Notes: generated from the sequence alone by a model not told the origin. Shown: positions 1 through 10,118, counted from the stretch's first letter. The stretch: DNA of 64,000 nt from Bacteroidota bacterium (GCA_023423715.1 JAFAFC010000005.1:1-64000); one strand, 5' to 3'. Program-made: numbers and translations.

Positions 1-892
1 CTGTTTGAACAAGCGAAAGAAAAAGCGTAGGCGTGAGTTTTAGAAGTTTTAGAAAATTATTGAAAATTTTAGCTTCAAAATCCAAGTCTTGATCTTTTGT
101 AACTTTTGCATCAAGGCAAAAGTTAAAAAAGAGACCTCTCGATACACAGCTATCCGCCGCACTCGAAGTGACGAACCGCAAAACCAACCAAAGAAACGAT
201 GATCTAATAAAAAAGATAAACAATGAATTTTGAATAACGCACTCAAACCGACCTAGGAGTTTGAAGCGTTAAGAAGTTTTTTGGAATTTCCGTCAAAAAC
301 TTCTACTGTTCGAAGCGAAGCAAGTTTTAGAAGTTTTAGGAAATGAAAAGAAACTTTAGCTTCAAAATCCAAGTCTTGAACTTTTGGTTCTTTTAGTTCA
401 AGCTAAAAGAACGACAATGAATTGATCTTTTGTAACTTTTGTATGTTAGAGAACAAAAATATTGAGGGTACTTGTATACCCGCAAGGTGAGGTTACAAAC
501 ACTCACTAAATACGAACTGTACTTTATACATGTTACATCATACAGTTCACAGTATATACAACGAAGCTATTGCTTTTTTTTACACCAAAAAATCCCCTTC
601 TCCCAGAAAGGATGCCTGAAGAGCGGGATCGTTTTTCAAATAGGAATAGTAATTGGCGATTAGTGATTAATGAATGGTCAATAGTGAATAGTGAAGGTTG
701 TTGGGAATTTCAAGTTAAATTATCCATTATCAACTATCCATTATCAATTTACAACTAACCATTCACCATTAACAACTATCAATTAACCATTATCAATTAA
801 CAAATAAGTCATACTTCTAGTATACATAAGCTATAGAACAAGCATGACAAAGCATGAAGAAAAAGTACGGTACTATAGAAGTACTCTGAAAT
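1..892. repeat. Gene-free left flank with degenerate intergenic repeats
   Basis: No convincing gene is seen. A 25-bp string occurs at 68-92 and again at 355-379, and an 18-bp string at 91-108 recurs at 424-441, each inside longer diverged copies that start with 'aagttttagaa'. From about 650 to 803 the sequence is a low-complexity run of variants of 'ccattatcaa' and 'caatagtgaa' arranged as a loose inverted repeat. Short open frames here follow the repeats and look like artefacts. This is the chromosomal side of the element's left junction, downstream of the tRNA-Ala gene's original terminator. Confidence 0.6.
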
Positions 893-983
893 ACCAAACA
901 AAAAAACACCTACAGTACTGCAAGTGTTTGAAATTCAATGGTGGAGAATACGGGGATCGAACCCGTCACCTTTAGACTGCCAG
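893..983. repeat. attL: left attachment repeat of the mobile element
   Basis: This 91-bp segment matches 25178-25268 except at one position (G at 915, A at 25200). It contains the last 45 bases of a tRNA-Ala gene including CCA (939-983, minus strand) and the tRNA's terminator hairpin, then diverges inside the anticodon loop. Such a partial tRNA copy beside an integrase is the usual sign of integration into the 3' end of a tRNA gene. The mismatch lies in the terminator loop. If strand exchange occurred in the tRNA part, this copy of the terminator is the original chromosomal one. Confidence 0.92.
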
Positions 984-1092
984 AAACATTCTGACAATTT
1001 GCAAATAGTTTCTTTTAGTTTCAAAACGATTGATTTTCAGTACATTACAAATAAATAGTGATATTTTTGGTTTCATCAAATTTCATAAATAA

Positions 1093-1120
1093 AGTACAAC
1101 TGTTGTACTAATGTTGTACT
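1093..1120. promoter_or_regulatory. Candidate integrase arm-type sites (left)
   Basis: The octamer GTTGTACT occurs at 1102-1109 and 1113-1120, 11 bp apart, and its inverse AGTACAAC at 1093-1100 forms a near-perfect palindrome with the first copy. The same octamer pair with the same spacing is found at 25156-25174 just inside the right end. The sites lie 16 bp before the integrase start codon, so they may also allow autoregulation. The arm-site role is inferred from position and symmetry. Confidence 0.6.
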
Positions 1121-1135
1121 TAAACCTAAAATGTT

Positions 1136-2362
1136 ATGAATGCTAGTGTCAAAATTGTCTGCAAGAAGAACCAGTTACAAAATGGATTGTTCCCAATTTA
1201 CTTACGAATAACAATCAATCGTAAATCCAAATTCTATTCGCTACCATTTTCCTGTAAACTTACAGAATGGAATGAGAAGCAAGGCGAATTCAATACGAGA
1301 TTTAGAAACCATATTTCATTTAATAAAACATTGTTGAAAATAAAAGATAAAGCTCTTGATACAATTTCAATTCTAGAAAATGACTATAAGACTTACAACT
1401 TAATCTTATTTGATAAATACTATCAAAGAGAAGATACATCAGAAAACAATTTTTGCAAAGTATTTAAAAATGAAGTAAAACTCCTTATTGATAATGGACA
1501 AATTGGTTATGCTGGATCAATGGAATTTACTTTAAGAACTCTAAAAAAATTCAAAAAAAACATTGAATCATTTAAGTTTGAGAATATTGATTATCAATTT
1601 CTTGCTGAATTTGAAAGTTTCTTAAGAAAAGGAGGTGCAAATGATGGTGGGATTGCTGTATACATGAAAAACATTAGAGCAATTTATAATCGTGCAATTA
1701 AATATAAAATTGTTCTCTCACAATACTATCCATTTGGAGATTACAAAATTTCGAAATTCAAAAGAACAAAAATTCGTAAAGCTCTATCAATAAGTGAATT
1801 TCAAGCCCTTCTTAACTTTGATATCTCTCTTTTACCTGCAGCAAAAAATGCTCGTTACTTATATATCTTTAGCTATTATGCTCGAGGTATGAACTTTAGC
1901 GATCTAGCGGAATTAAAGTGGTCAGATATTGAAGATGATAAGTTTTGCTATTCTCGAAACAAAACAAAAGCAATTCTAAAAGTTGAATTGCCAGACCTTC
2001 CTATTATTAAAGAAATTCTCAATTTTTATAAAATTTATCGTCCTTTTGATACTCCTTATATTTTTCCAATTTTAAAGAAGGATGAAAAAAAGTATGAAAT
2101 CAAAGAATTAATGGACAGAAAAAATAGTGTTCGTTCTCATTACAACAAAGAATTAAAGAATATATTCAAGGAACTAAGGTTGCATTCCAAAATTAATTTC
2201 TATTCCGCCCGACATACATTTGCAACAACCGCAATGAGAAACAATGTGAATATTAATGTAATTAAACAATCATTAGGTCACAAAAAGCTTAGTACAACCG
2301 AAAATTACCTTGATGATTTTACCGATAAAGAGGTCAATTCTGAAATCAATAAGATGTTTTAA
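1136..2362 (+). CDS. int: Tyrosine recombinase / integrase of the element
   Basis: This 408-residue site-specific recombinase would integrate and excise the element at tRNA-Ala. It has the Bacteroidota layout: an N-terminal arm-binding region (about 1-90), a SAM-like core-binding domain (about 95-205) and a C-terminal catalytic domain. Visible catalytic residues are the first Arg in ARGMNFSDL (about 250), a Lys near 278, the Arg of the SARHTFA box (about 359), the His of LGHKK (about 382) and the nucleophile Tyr in ENYLD (391). The His normally three residues before the second Arg is replaced by Tyr, a variation I believe is common in this clade. It starts about 150 bp inside attL and reads into the element. 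Length and residues suggest it is intact. Confidence 0.95.
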   Translation: MNASVKIVCKKNQLQNGLFPIYLRITINRKSKFYSLPFSCKLTEWNEKQGEFNTRFRNHISFNKTLLKIKDKALDTISILENDYKTYNLILFDKYYQREDTSENNFCKVFKNEVKLLIDNGQIGYAGSMEFTLRTLKKFKKNIESFKFENIDYQFLAEFESFLRKGGANDGGIAVYMKNIRAIYNRAIKYKIVLSQYYPFGDYKISKFKRTKIRKALSISEFQALLNFDISLLPAAKNARYLYIFSYYARGMNFSDLAELKWSDIEDDKFCYSRNKTKAILKVELPDLPIIKEILNFYKIYRPFDTPYIFPILKKDEKKYEIKELMDRKNSVRSHYNKELKNIFKELRLHSKINFYSARHTFATTAMRNNVNINVIKQSLGHKKLSTTENYLDDFTDKEVNSEINKMF

Positions 2363-2578
2363 TAACTAACAGAACTTGGTAATAATAGCCACAACTTGAT
2401 CTGACAATTAGATATTAAAAACATATGTCAGTTATCCCATATTGCGCTTACCTATATTTACACAATATGTTTATAATCACCGATTTAACGATTACTCTTT
2501 CGTGCTTTGTTACAAATTTTGGAAATATCTGCTACAAAATACCTTCCATTTACTATTCCTTATTTGTCATAACTGCAA

Positions 2579-4003
2579 TTATATTATTGGAAGTTCAATT
2601 CCAAATTTATACACCTTATGATAGGCTTTTATTTCATTACCTTCATGTAGTTGATTTTGAAGGCTTTCCAAAGTAAAATCATCTTCGTTAGTTTCCAATA
2701 GCGGATAGATTATTAAACAATTAATGTGGGTTTCATCATTAATACCACACTCTCCTCGAACTTTCCGAAGTCTTGCATACCCAGAAACTTGTCTTATGTC
2801 TTCATGAATTTGCCCGTGTTGATATTGTAGCTTATACTTAGTGTCAATTACTATTGAATTCTCTCCATCTTTTATCAGAAAGTCCAATGAGTTTCCGTGC
2901 GTTGAAAACTGATATTTAATTTTGTTTTCAAGTTTAGGATTTGCTTTTAGTAGCTTTTGGTAAAAATACAATTCAAACAATCTCGGCATATCAATCCAAA
3001 AAGGCGGTGACTCAACTTCCGTTTTTGTGGTAGATGAAATATTGAAGCCGAATTGCCTTAGAATTAGGTTTCCAATTTGAATAGCTTCCTTATATTCTTT
3101 GAAAAATGGATTGTGTTTGAAATGCTTTAACTGGTTATCTTTTCCAAAATCGCCAACATGGTGAAATGCGGGAGAAACATAATTAATTAAATTTTCTAAT
3201 TCTCCTTTTGTCTCCCCATAAAATTTGGAGTTATTCTCAATGTAGCTGCTACAAAATTGGAAAACTTTTTTCAAAAACTGATTTTCTTGATTATCTTCTC
3301 CAAAAACTTGGTACTCGCAATAGGTGGAAGTTAAGCGCGTTTTGAAAACATTTCGTTTGATATGTTCTCCAACCAAAATTTTACCTTTAACTCTATTATT
3401 TAGATTCTCTTTTATTTTGTAATAGGACTTTTTTAAACCTTTTCTCACAATAGTTTTTAGAAATCCCAAAAATTGAACGACTAAAAAAGGGGTTAAATGA
3501 TCATCTTTTTGTTCAATTTTTATTTTTTCATCATCCCAATAAATTTCTACTAACTTATCAATATATTTGGAAGGAATATTCGACGAATATACATCCAATA
3601 ACATTTTCAGATAGTTGATTTTTGCTACCTCGCTCTCATTCTTTAAAGATTGGTGAATTTTATAATGGTTTTCCCTGTCTTCATGTTCCGCTGCTTCGGA
3701 AGTTTCAATTTCTTTATTAATTGATTCTTCATAAATTGATAAGAGCTTTTTGTTGATTTTAGGTTCTACTTGTATGTATTTTACACCTTTCACCAACCAA
3801 TCTAATCCAACATAATAGTCGGCTTGCAAGTCATAGCATTCTTCTTTATGGTTTTGCAAAATAGAATATGGATACACTTTTGAAAACAGCTTTCTTCTCC
3901 CTTCAATTTGTATTAAATCGAAGTCTGGCTTACTTATGAAAGAGCCTTTTGTTTCACAATAAAACAATTGCGAAGTAGAATGTTCTGAAAGTCTAATTCT
4001 CAT
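2579..4003 (-). CDS. mcrC: McrC, nuclease subunit of McrBC-type restriction
   Basis: This is the 474-residue endonuclease subunit of a type IV, modification-dependent restriction complex. In the family McrC binds the McrB hexamer, stimulates its GTPase and cuts DNA. The N-terminal half matches the McrC beta-rich/helical region. The C-terminal part carries a PD-(D/E)xK-like core: LDFLI around residue 376, then IVIDTKYK about 12 residues later. The ATG overlaps the mcrB stop by one base (TAATG), a sign of translational coupling. It is the last gene of the restriction operon; about 215 bp of gene-free sequence separates it from the convergent integrase. It is longer than E. coli McrC, as is usual for EVE-type systems. 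Confidence 0.88.
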   Translation of the reverse strand: MRIRLSEHSTSQLFYCETKGSFISKPDFDLIQIEGRRKLFSKVYPYSILQNHKEECYDLQADYYVGLDWLVKGVKYIQVEPKINKKLLSIYEESINKEIETSEAAEHEDRENHYKIHQSLKNESEVAKINYLKMLLDVYSSNIPSKYIDKLVEIYWDDEKIKIEQKDDHLTPFLVVQFLGFLKTIVRKGLKKSYYKIKENLNNRVKGKILVGEHIKRNVFKTRLTSTYCEYQVFGEDNQENQFLKKVFQFCSSYIENNSKFYGETKGELENLINYVSPAFHHVGDFGKDNQLKHFKHNPFFKEYKEAIQIGNLILRQFGFNISSTTKTEVESPPFWIDMPRLFELYFYQKLLKANPKLENKIKYQFSTHGNSLDFLIKDGENSIVIDTKYKLQYQHGQIHEDIRQVSGYARLRKVRGECGINDETHINCLIIYPLLETNEDDFTLESLQNQLHEGNEIKAYHKVYKFGIELPII

Positions 4004-6288
4004 TAAATGCTAACTTCTAAATTTTCTATTGTTTCTATTATAGTATCCCCAATCAAAACGCCATCTTTCACGTACTCTCTTAAAATTGGTTTAATTTCGT
4101 ACTCCAAGCGGATTTGCATAGTACCACCTTCTGCAGATTTATCTATAAAATAAGAATGACCTAAAGCAACATCTTTCGGATCAAATTCGTTTGATAAATA
4201 TTGACTTCTGGTTTTATATTCGTCAGTGGTAAATAGTGCTTTTACTGAACTAAATAAAGTACTATCAAATTGAATCGTTTCATCATCTGATAAATCCTTT
4301 GGTAAAATATCTACAAATGCAAATCGTCTTCGTATTGCATAATCGATGTGACCGACGGAACGGTCTGCAGTATTCATTGTACCTATAATATACAAATTTG
4401 TTGGAAGTACTAACTCTTTTCCATCAACATCATACATGCTTTCAACTTCTTTTCCGCGATATTCTAAAGCGTATATCAATTCTCCTAAAACTGAAGAAAG
4501 ATTTGCTCGGTTAATTTCGTCAATGACTAGAACGTACTTCTTTAATATTTTCTTTTCATTACTACTTACTTTGTTATTTACTTTAAAAATATCAAACAGT
4601 TCAATAATTCTTTGATAATATGTCGCATGCTGTCTTGTTAACGCATTAAGACTCGTACTTTTATTAATTTCTTGTCGTGTAGTTAAACCTAGATCGATTA
4701 TTTTCTGAATTTCCGAAAAATTCATATTTAATCCATTTGGGTGAGCACTCCAATTATTACCTTTATACTTGAATCTTTTATCATCTACATAATAAATGTA
4801 TACTTTGTCTGATAATTGAAATTTTTCTTGCTCTCCAATAACCTCAATAATATGATTAGTAAAATCGCTCAATGACAATTCAACTCGCTCACTATCTATA
4901 GTTGCTGCCTTATAATTTACCAAAGCCTTCTTTGCAAACTCTCCTATAGTTTTATTTTCAGCATCATAGATAATGCCGTCTCCATCAGGATTAGGTTTTG
5001 CTACAATTCCTCTTACAAAATCTTCATAAGTATAACTCGGATGAAATTGAATCAAGTTGAATTGTTCATTTTTTTCTAATTCAGAATTTCCTAGTAATTC
5101 TTTAGCGATCAACTTTGCCACCCTTGTTTTACCAGTTCCAGGAGGTCCTTGCAAAATGATTTGCTTTTTATAGGTCAGCAAATCAATGTACTTTTGATTT
5201 GATTTTAATGTCATATCCATTTGCTTCATTAAATATTCATAATATGGTAGTTCCATATTATTAGGTGACTTATAATTAGTAACTTCGGTTAATGTCTTAA
5301 GTACTAAAGTATGATTAGCTGCCCAATTACCTTTCTTTTTCCAATTTACTTTTCTACAATGGAGGTAATCATTGCGAGTTTCATCATGATAATAATCAGA
5401 TTCTACCACTCCATATCCTAACAATTGATAAAGTCCTTTTTTTACAATAATTACATCACCAATACTCATTTTATTCAAAAAATCATCATTAGCGGAAACG
5501 ACATTCTTTTTGCTACCTTCACCTCCATATGCTTCAATAATACCATTCCTTATTTCATCTCGATTGGCATATTCGTTAAGATTTTCCAATTCATCCCATC
5601 CTAATGCCATTATACCTTCATCGAAAAACTCATCCCACTTATACGCACCTTCTCCGGGAGAATAAAGCCAATATTTTTTATTTTCTTGAGAAGGCGTTAG
5701 TTTCTGGAGTATAATATTGTAAAAATTCAAAAAATCTTGATTTGGTTCTTTGGTATTTAATATCTGATTTTGAAGCGAATAAAAAGAAGCTTTAGATGGA
5801 ACATTGAGATTTAAAATATTAGACAACTCAATTAGCTTTTCTTTTTTAAAAATATTCAGTAATTTAAAATCACTATACATGAATGCAATTTTCCATTTTA
5901 TGGCATCACCCAAATCAATAGCTTCAATTTTCTCAAATTCTTGGGTTTTGGTATAATGGATTATTGAAACAATGAGTGATTTCACTTTATTGAATGCTTC
6001 ATCTCGGGTAGAGCCATATTTGGAAGACCATGCATAATCATCATCACTTAATCTTCCTTTATCTGAAAAAACAGTTAACTTTTGATTCTTTTCGTAAATT
6101 CCAAATTTAAATGCTGATCCTCCCCAAATACTGCCTGCATTATACGTTCTTGCTTCCAACCAGTAACAAAATGAATCCGATTTATTGAGATTAGTATATT
6201 CAGCCAAAGCCATATTTTCCACGCGTTCTAGTGGCCAAACTTCGTTGAACTCTTTTATTTTCTGATAAAATTCAGAATGATCAATCAT
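4003..6288 (-). CDS. mcrB: EVE-domain McrB-like AAA+ GTPase
   Basis: This 761-residue motor and recognition subunit of a McrBC system has an N-terminal domain of unknown fold (about 1-130). An EVE-like domain follows (about 204-340; starts YWLYSPGEGAYKWDEFF), a fold of the PUA/YTH group that reads modified bases. Next is an AAA+ module with Walker A GPPGTGKT (about 379), Walker B VIDEINRANLSS (about 586) and the GTMNTADRSVGHID / RRRF segment (about 634) typical of McrB. The EVE domain suggests a target such as 5-methyl- or hydroxymethyl-cytosine, but the exact base cannot be read from sequence. It starts 18 bp after the GIY-YIG gene and overlaps mcrC. Confidence 0.9.
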   Translation of the reverse strand: MIDHSEFYQKIKEFNEVWPLERVENMALAEYTNLNKSDSFCYWLEARTYNAGSIWGGSAFKFGIYEKNQKLTVFSDKGRLSDDDYAWSSKYGSTRDEAFNKVKSLIVSIIHYTKTQEFEKIEAIDLGDAIKWKIAFMYSDFKLLNIFKKEKLIELSNILNLNVPSKASFYSLQNQILNTKEPNQDFLNFYNIILQKLTPSQENKKYWLYSPGEGAYKWDEFFDEGIMALGWDELENLNEYANRDEIRNGIIEAYGGEGSKKNVVSANDDFLNKMSIGDVIIVKKGLYQLLGYGVVESDYYHDETRNDYLHCRKVNWKKKGNWAANHTLVLKTLTEVTNYKSPNNMELPYYEYLMKQMDMTLKSNQKYIDLLTYKKQIILQGPPGTGKTRVAKLIAKELLGNSELEKNEQFNLIQFHPSYTYEDFVRGIVAKPNPDGDGIIYDAENKTIGEFAKKALVNYKAATIDSERVELSLSDFTNHIIEVIGEQEKFQLSDKVYIYYVDDKRFKYKGNNWSAHPNGLNMNFSEIQKIIDLGLTTRQEINKSTSLNALTRQHATYYQRIIELFDIFKVNNKVSSNEKKILKKYVLVIDEINRANLSSVLGELIYALEYRGKEVESMYDVDGKELVLPTNLYIIGTMNTADRSVGHIDYAIRRRFAFVDILPKDLSDDETIQFDSTLFSSVKALFTTDEYKTRSQYLSNEFDPKDVALGHSYFIDKSAEGGTMQIRLEYEIKPILREYVKDGVLIGDTIIETIENLEVSI

Positions 6289-6306
6289 GAGTAATTTCGT
6301 TTTTTA

Positions 6307-7266
6307 TTAGTATTTATTTACTTTGTAAACCTTATCCTTTTCAACAATTTCAAATACTAGTCTTTGTCCTGCTTTAAGGTTTAGAGCTTTTACTACATCA
6401 GCACCGATCTTCAAAAGATTTGATCTATTCGGTACAATCTTATATTCTACATTTTTACTTTTTTCGTTATAATGAAGCTTGATATCGCTGTCTTTCATAG
6501 GGAAATAATCTTTGAAATCAACCGTAATTCTTATCTGCCCTTTTTTCAAATCAGCTTCTGTTATAGAATTTCCAACTTTTGGAATAATAAAATTCTTATC
6601 GTTCATAGGTGTGGATTTAGTAGTATTATTTGGCTTAATAACTTTAATCTTCTTTTCTTTTACCTCTCTTTTAATCCCAACAAGTTGATGCTCATTGATG
6701 AAGTTTGAGTGAGCAATAAGCCCCAATTGTTTTCTTAAACTTGAAATAAGTGTTTTATGCGGGTTTTGATCGTTCTTATGATCAATATTGAGTACAGGAT
6801 AAATACTTCTTATTATATCGGTTTCTAACGAATTTATTTCTTCTTTGGATTTAGGATATTCGAAAAAGGCAACCGATAAATTGTCTGTCATCCATTGTGT
6901 AACAATCTCTTCAGAATCCTGATCAAACTTGTAGTGGCTTGTTCTTCCTTTTTCTACATCCGACAAGTTTCTTATTACTGGGATAATATTTTGCGTTTGT
7001 GATAGTAATGCACCAATCGATTTTCTAACGGTTGAACTTCCTGTTTTTCCTGTTTTAAAATGAGTGTCTGCATCTCTTGACTTCTGGCTTTTCTCGGTTT
7101 TGCCAATGTAAATAATCTGATGATCGGGAATAACAAAATCCGAAATGGGAAATTTATCTTTTCCAATGTAGAATAAGGCATAAATACCAGGTTTATCCGA
7201 AAATTCTAATGTCTCAGATATGGCTTTTTTTTTATCGAGTAAGTGTGAAAGAATAGTTTCGGTCAT
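6307..7266 (-). CDS. GIY-YIG domain protein embedded in restriction operon
   Basis: This 319-residue protein has an N-terminal GIY-YIG nuclease-like domain: GIY at 27-29, YIG at 53-55, Arg64, His69, Glu148 and Asn160, in the order expected for the family, with a STVRKSIGALL segment around 79-89. A basic linker (about 200-225) follows, then a C-terminal beta-rich domain of about 90 residues that I do not recognise. It lies between hsdS (19-bp gap) and mcrB (18-bp gap) on the same strand, so it is almost certainly co-expressed. Possible roles are a third nuclease, a nicking partner for either system, or a restriction control factor. The family assignment is firm; the role is inference. Confidence 0.78.
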   Translation of the reverse strand: MTETILSHLLDKKKAISETLEFSDKPGIYALFYIGKDKFPISDFVIPDHQIIYIGKTEKSQKSRDADTHFKTGKTGSSTVRKSIGALLSQTQNIIPVIRNLSDVEKGRTSHYKFDQDSEEIVTQWMTDNLSVAFFEYPKSKEEINSLETDIIRSIYPVLNIDHKNDQNPHKTLISSLRKQLGLIAHSNFINEHQLVGIKREVKEKKIKVIKPNNTTKSTPMNDKNFIIPKVGNSITEADLKKGQIRITVDFKDYFPMKDSDIKLHYNEKSKNVEYKIVPNRSNLLKIGADVVKALNLKAGQRLVFEIVEKDKVYKVNKY

Positions 7267-7285
7267 TAGTTTTTAGTTTTATTTT

Positions 7286-8527
7286 TCACTCCACCTTCAC
7301 CTGCCCATTCATCAACATTGGCAATAACCAATCTCGTAATGTTGCTAGTTCTTGGTTTTGTTTTAATAAGTGATCTCTTTTTTTTCGTATACTTGAGACG
7401 AAACTCTCAAAGTCATTTAATATGTTCAATTCTGGAATTAAGAAATTTAACATTTTAATGCCTTTTACATTTAAGCTTTGAAAAAATGCACCTTGATCAG
7501 TATTTAATTTAATCTGTTTTTGAATATCAAAACCTCTAAATGCTAAATGAAAATAAGTTGGAAAGATATCCTTTGGTCTGATAGCTGTAATATTTCTACC
7601 AATTCCACAATAAACTCCTTCTGGAATCTGACAATTTGCTCCAACTCGACCAGCATTCGTAACTAAAATATCATTCTCTTTAACTTCAATTCTACTTGTC
7701 CAAATATTATAATCCATTTTGGAAACAAAATATTTATAAGAATTATTAAATTGACCATTATCTAAAACATTCTCTAATTGCGCTAAGTAAAAATTAGAAT
7801 CTTCAAGACTAAAATTTGGTTTTTTAGAATGAAGACAATCTACAATATCTGCGATTTCTTTAATATTCTTTACCTCCCAACCCTCAGGAATCTCTCTTTT
7901 TAAAATTTCGTTAAAAAGCATTTTCCCGCCAGAAGATTTATAAGGTTTTCCTTCTGCATTTGGAAACTCAAACTGTACAAACCAATAATCATACAGCGTT
8001 TTTGCAATGGCTTCCAACTCGGTATTGATTTTATTGTTCAACTCGATTTTATCATCTAATGAAGATAGAACGGAAGCTATTTTTTGTTGGGTTTTGATAT
8101 CTCTACTGAAGATTTCTAATTGTTGAAATTTTTCTTTTGATATATAGGGAATAGTTGTTTGCGATGCAATTTTTTTAAGCGATTCCCCATACAACTTAAG
8201 GTGATAAAATAAATAATTTATATCTAGCTTATCTGATGACGTCATCCCTATAAAAGTCTGGTTAGTGCATAATGGAACAGTGTTAATTGCAACAACTCCA
8301 ATAGTAGCACTGCAAGAAAAAATCAAACTATTTTTCGGCAGTACCTTTAGATTCATTTGCTCTACTATCTGTTCACTAACATATTTATTAGATTTTGTTC
8401 CATTTAAATACTTCCCTTCAATATCCTCAATTCTACACCATGGTATGTTACCTTCAAATTTTTTTGGCTTATCTCTCATTGGAACAATGAATTCAATACC
8501 AAAATTTTCTAATTTAACTTTATTCAT
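7286..8527 (-). CDS. hsdS: HsdS, specificity subunit of type I restriction-modification
   Basis: This 413-residue subunit chooses the target sequence of the type I enzyme. Two target-recognition domains (about 1-165 and 210-360) are each followed by a conserved helical spacer; the first spacer contains LYDYWFVQFEFP, and the C-terminus ends in the familiar LRDWLLPMLMNGQV. The two halves would each read one part of a bipartite site, which cannot be predicted here. Its start overlaps the end of hsdM by 8 bp, indicating coupling. No inverted repeats or spare specificity fragments that would suggest phase-variable shuffling are seen nearby. Confidence 0.92.
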   Translation of the reverse strand: MNKVKLENFGIEFIVPMRDKPKKFEGNIPWCRIEDIEGKYLNGTKSNKYVSEQIVEQMNLKVLPKNSLIFSCSATIGVVAINTVPLCTNQTFIGMTSSDKLDINYLFYHLKLYGESLKKIASQTTIPYISKEKFQQLEIFSRDIKTQQKIASVLSSLDDKIELNNKINTELEAIAKTLYDYWFVQFEFPNAEGKPYKSSGGKMLFNEILKREIPEGWEVKNIKEIADIVDCLHSKKPNFSLEDSNFYLAQLENVLDNGQFNNSYKYFVSKMDYNIWTSRIEVKENDILVTNAGRVGANCQIPEGVYCGIGRNITAIRPKDIFPTYFHLAFRGFDIQKQIKLNTDQGAFFQSLNVKGIKMLNFLIPELNILNDFESFVSSIRKKRDHLLKQNQELATLRDWLLPMLMNGQVKVE

Positions 8528-10118
8528 ACTTCAATCCCTTTAATTGGTTCTGAATTTCCACATCCAAGCGGTTGCCTTCTGCAAATAAATCAGCTAAACG
8601 ATTTTCAAAACCTTGCATTTTATCAGCAAATTCTTTTGGTGTGATGTCCACATATTCGATCTTCACTTCAAAATATTGTCCTGCCGAAAAACTGTAGTTT
8701 TTTGCTTTTATTTCGTCAGCATTTACTACAACAGATAAATCTTCAATGGCTTCTTTGGTATTAAAAGTCTCTACAATTTTAGCTTCTTCGGTTTTGGTCA
8801 AAACCGTGCGTTGGTTTTTGCCTTCTTTTACGGTTTCGCCCAATTTGGAAGCATCCATCAGGATAATTTTATCCGTTCCAGCTTCTTTGTCAATGAAAAT
8901 CACAGAAACATTGGTGCCTGTACTTGCAAAAATATTGCTCGGCATACTCACAACACCGCGCAACCAGCCTTTATCAATTAATCGTTCACGGATTTTCTTT
9001 TCGATACCACTTTGTGCTGTAATAAAACCAGTTGGGACAACAATTGCTGCTTTTCCTTTCGCATCCAAACTGTGCATAATATGTTGGATAAACAATAGAT
9101 AAATAGCCATCGACTCTTTCTTTGCTTTAGGAATATTGGGAATTCCTGCAAAAAAGCGTTCTTTGAAACGGTCGGCTTCCAAATCATCTCTAAAATCAGA
9201 AAAATCCAGTTTAAAAGGCGGGTTAGAAACGATGTAGTCAAATTGCTGTTTTCCAAAGTAATACGGTTCAGCAATGGTATTGGTTTTAATGACGTTTGGG
9301 ATAGAATGCGTAAGATTGTTCAGGATCAAATTCAAACGCAACATCGTACTCGATTTCTGCGAAATATCTTCCGAATAAATGGTGCATTTGTTTTCACCAA
9401 TTTGGTGCGCTAAACTCATAAGCAAAGACCCCGATCCTACACTGGGATCATAACAACGGGCTTGCTTCACGTTTTGTTCGGGAACTAAAATTTGGGCAAT
9501 AATTCTCGCCACGGCATTCGGCGTATAATATTCGGCATATTTCCCACCCGAATCGGAGTTGTAATCTTTGATTAAATACTCGAAAATATCTTTATAAAAA
9601 TCGTATTTCTGCTCAAACAAATCATTTAAACTTTCCTCAAAACTGAATTCAAATAACTTATTAATCAAGGCTCTACAAAAAGCGTCACGTTGCGAAGAAT
9701 CGGTAATAAATTGGCTTAATTCATCAAACAATTTATCCTTTGCACCAGAAGAAGATTTAATAGAAAAAATCTGATTATTTTCTATGCTAATATCTCGCAA
9801 AGTATCGTCAAAAGTTTTTGCAAAATCGTCATCATTTTGGTTGTTGTGTAAATATTCTATTTGTTGATGAGCTTTAAATTGTGGAACATTCTCATCCAGC
9901 AAATCTCTTACTAAATCTTCTTCTAAATCCTCACCGTGTAAAGCTTTTACCTTTTTAACCTCGTAGTTGTATTTGTCGCTCAAAAATTTGTACAAGAAAA
10001 CCTGAGAGATAATTTTAAATTCGTTTCCATCATTTCCCAAACCGTAATTGGCGCAAACACTTTTTAGATTGTCAATTAATTGTTTGGTTTTGGTGGTATA
10101 GTTAATATCCTGCGTCAT
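8520..10118 (-). CDS. hsdM: HsdM, type I N6-adenine DNA methyltransferase
   Basis: This 532-residue modification subunit has an N-terminal helical domain (about 1-170), a SAM-binding motif DPSVGSGSL around 225 and the catalytic N6-adenine motif NPPF around 298. A C-terminal helical tail contacts HsdS. It would methylate the HsdS-defined site and so protect host DNA. The gene starts 3 bp after hsdR and overlaps hsdS by 8 bp. Length and motifs are normal, so it appears functional. Confidence 0.95.
   Translation of the reverse strand: MTQDINYTTKTKQLIDNLKSVCANYGLGNDGNEFKIISQVFLYKFLSDKYNYEVKKVKALHGEDLEEDLVRDLLDENVPQFKAHQQIEYLHNNQNDDDFAKTFDDTLRDISIENNQIFSIKSSSGAKDKLFDELSQFITDSSQRDAFCRALINKLFEFSFEESLNDLFEQKYDFYKDIFEYLIKDYNSDSGGKYAEYYTPNAVARIIAQILVPEQNVKQARCYDPSVGSGSLLMSLAHQIGENKCTIYSEDISQKSSTMLRLNLILNNLTHSIPNVIKTNTIAEPYYFGKQQFDYIVSNPPFKLDFSDFRDDLEADRFKERFFAGIPNIPKAKKESMAIYLLFIQHIMHSLDAKGKAAIVVPTGFITAQSGIEKKIRERLIDKGWLRGVVSMPSNIFASTGTNVSVIFIDKEAGTDKIILMDASKLGETVKEGKNQRTVLTKTEEAKIVETFNTKEAIEDLSVVVNADEIKAKNYSFSAGQYFEVKIEYVDITPKEFADKMQGFENRLADLFAEGNRLDVEIQNQLKGLKYE

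Noticed and set aside
49..246. 65-residue minus-strand open frame in the left flank
   Set aside because: It follows a repeated intergenic sequence, has no domain, and its composition looks like translated repeat DNA.
2425..2676. 83-residue plus-strand open frame
   Set aside because: It overlaps the end of mcrC in antisense, is rich in Tyr/Ile/Leu as expected from AT-rich noise, and has no family features.
7286..8527. Phase-variable hsdS shuffling
   Set aside because: Only one specificity gene is present, with no inverted repeats, spare target-recognition domains or dedicated recombinase next to it.
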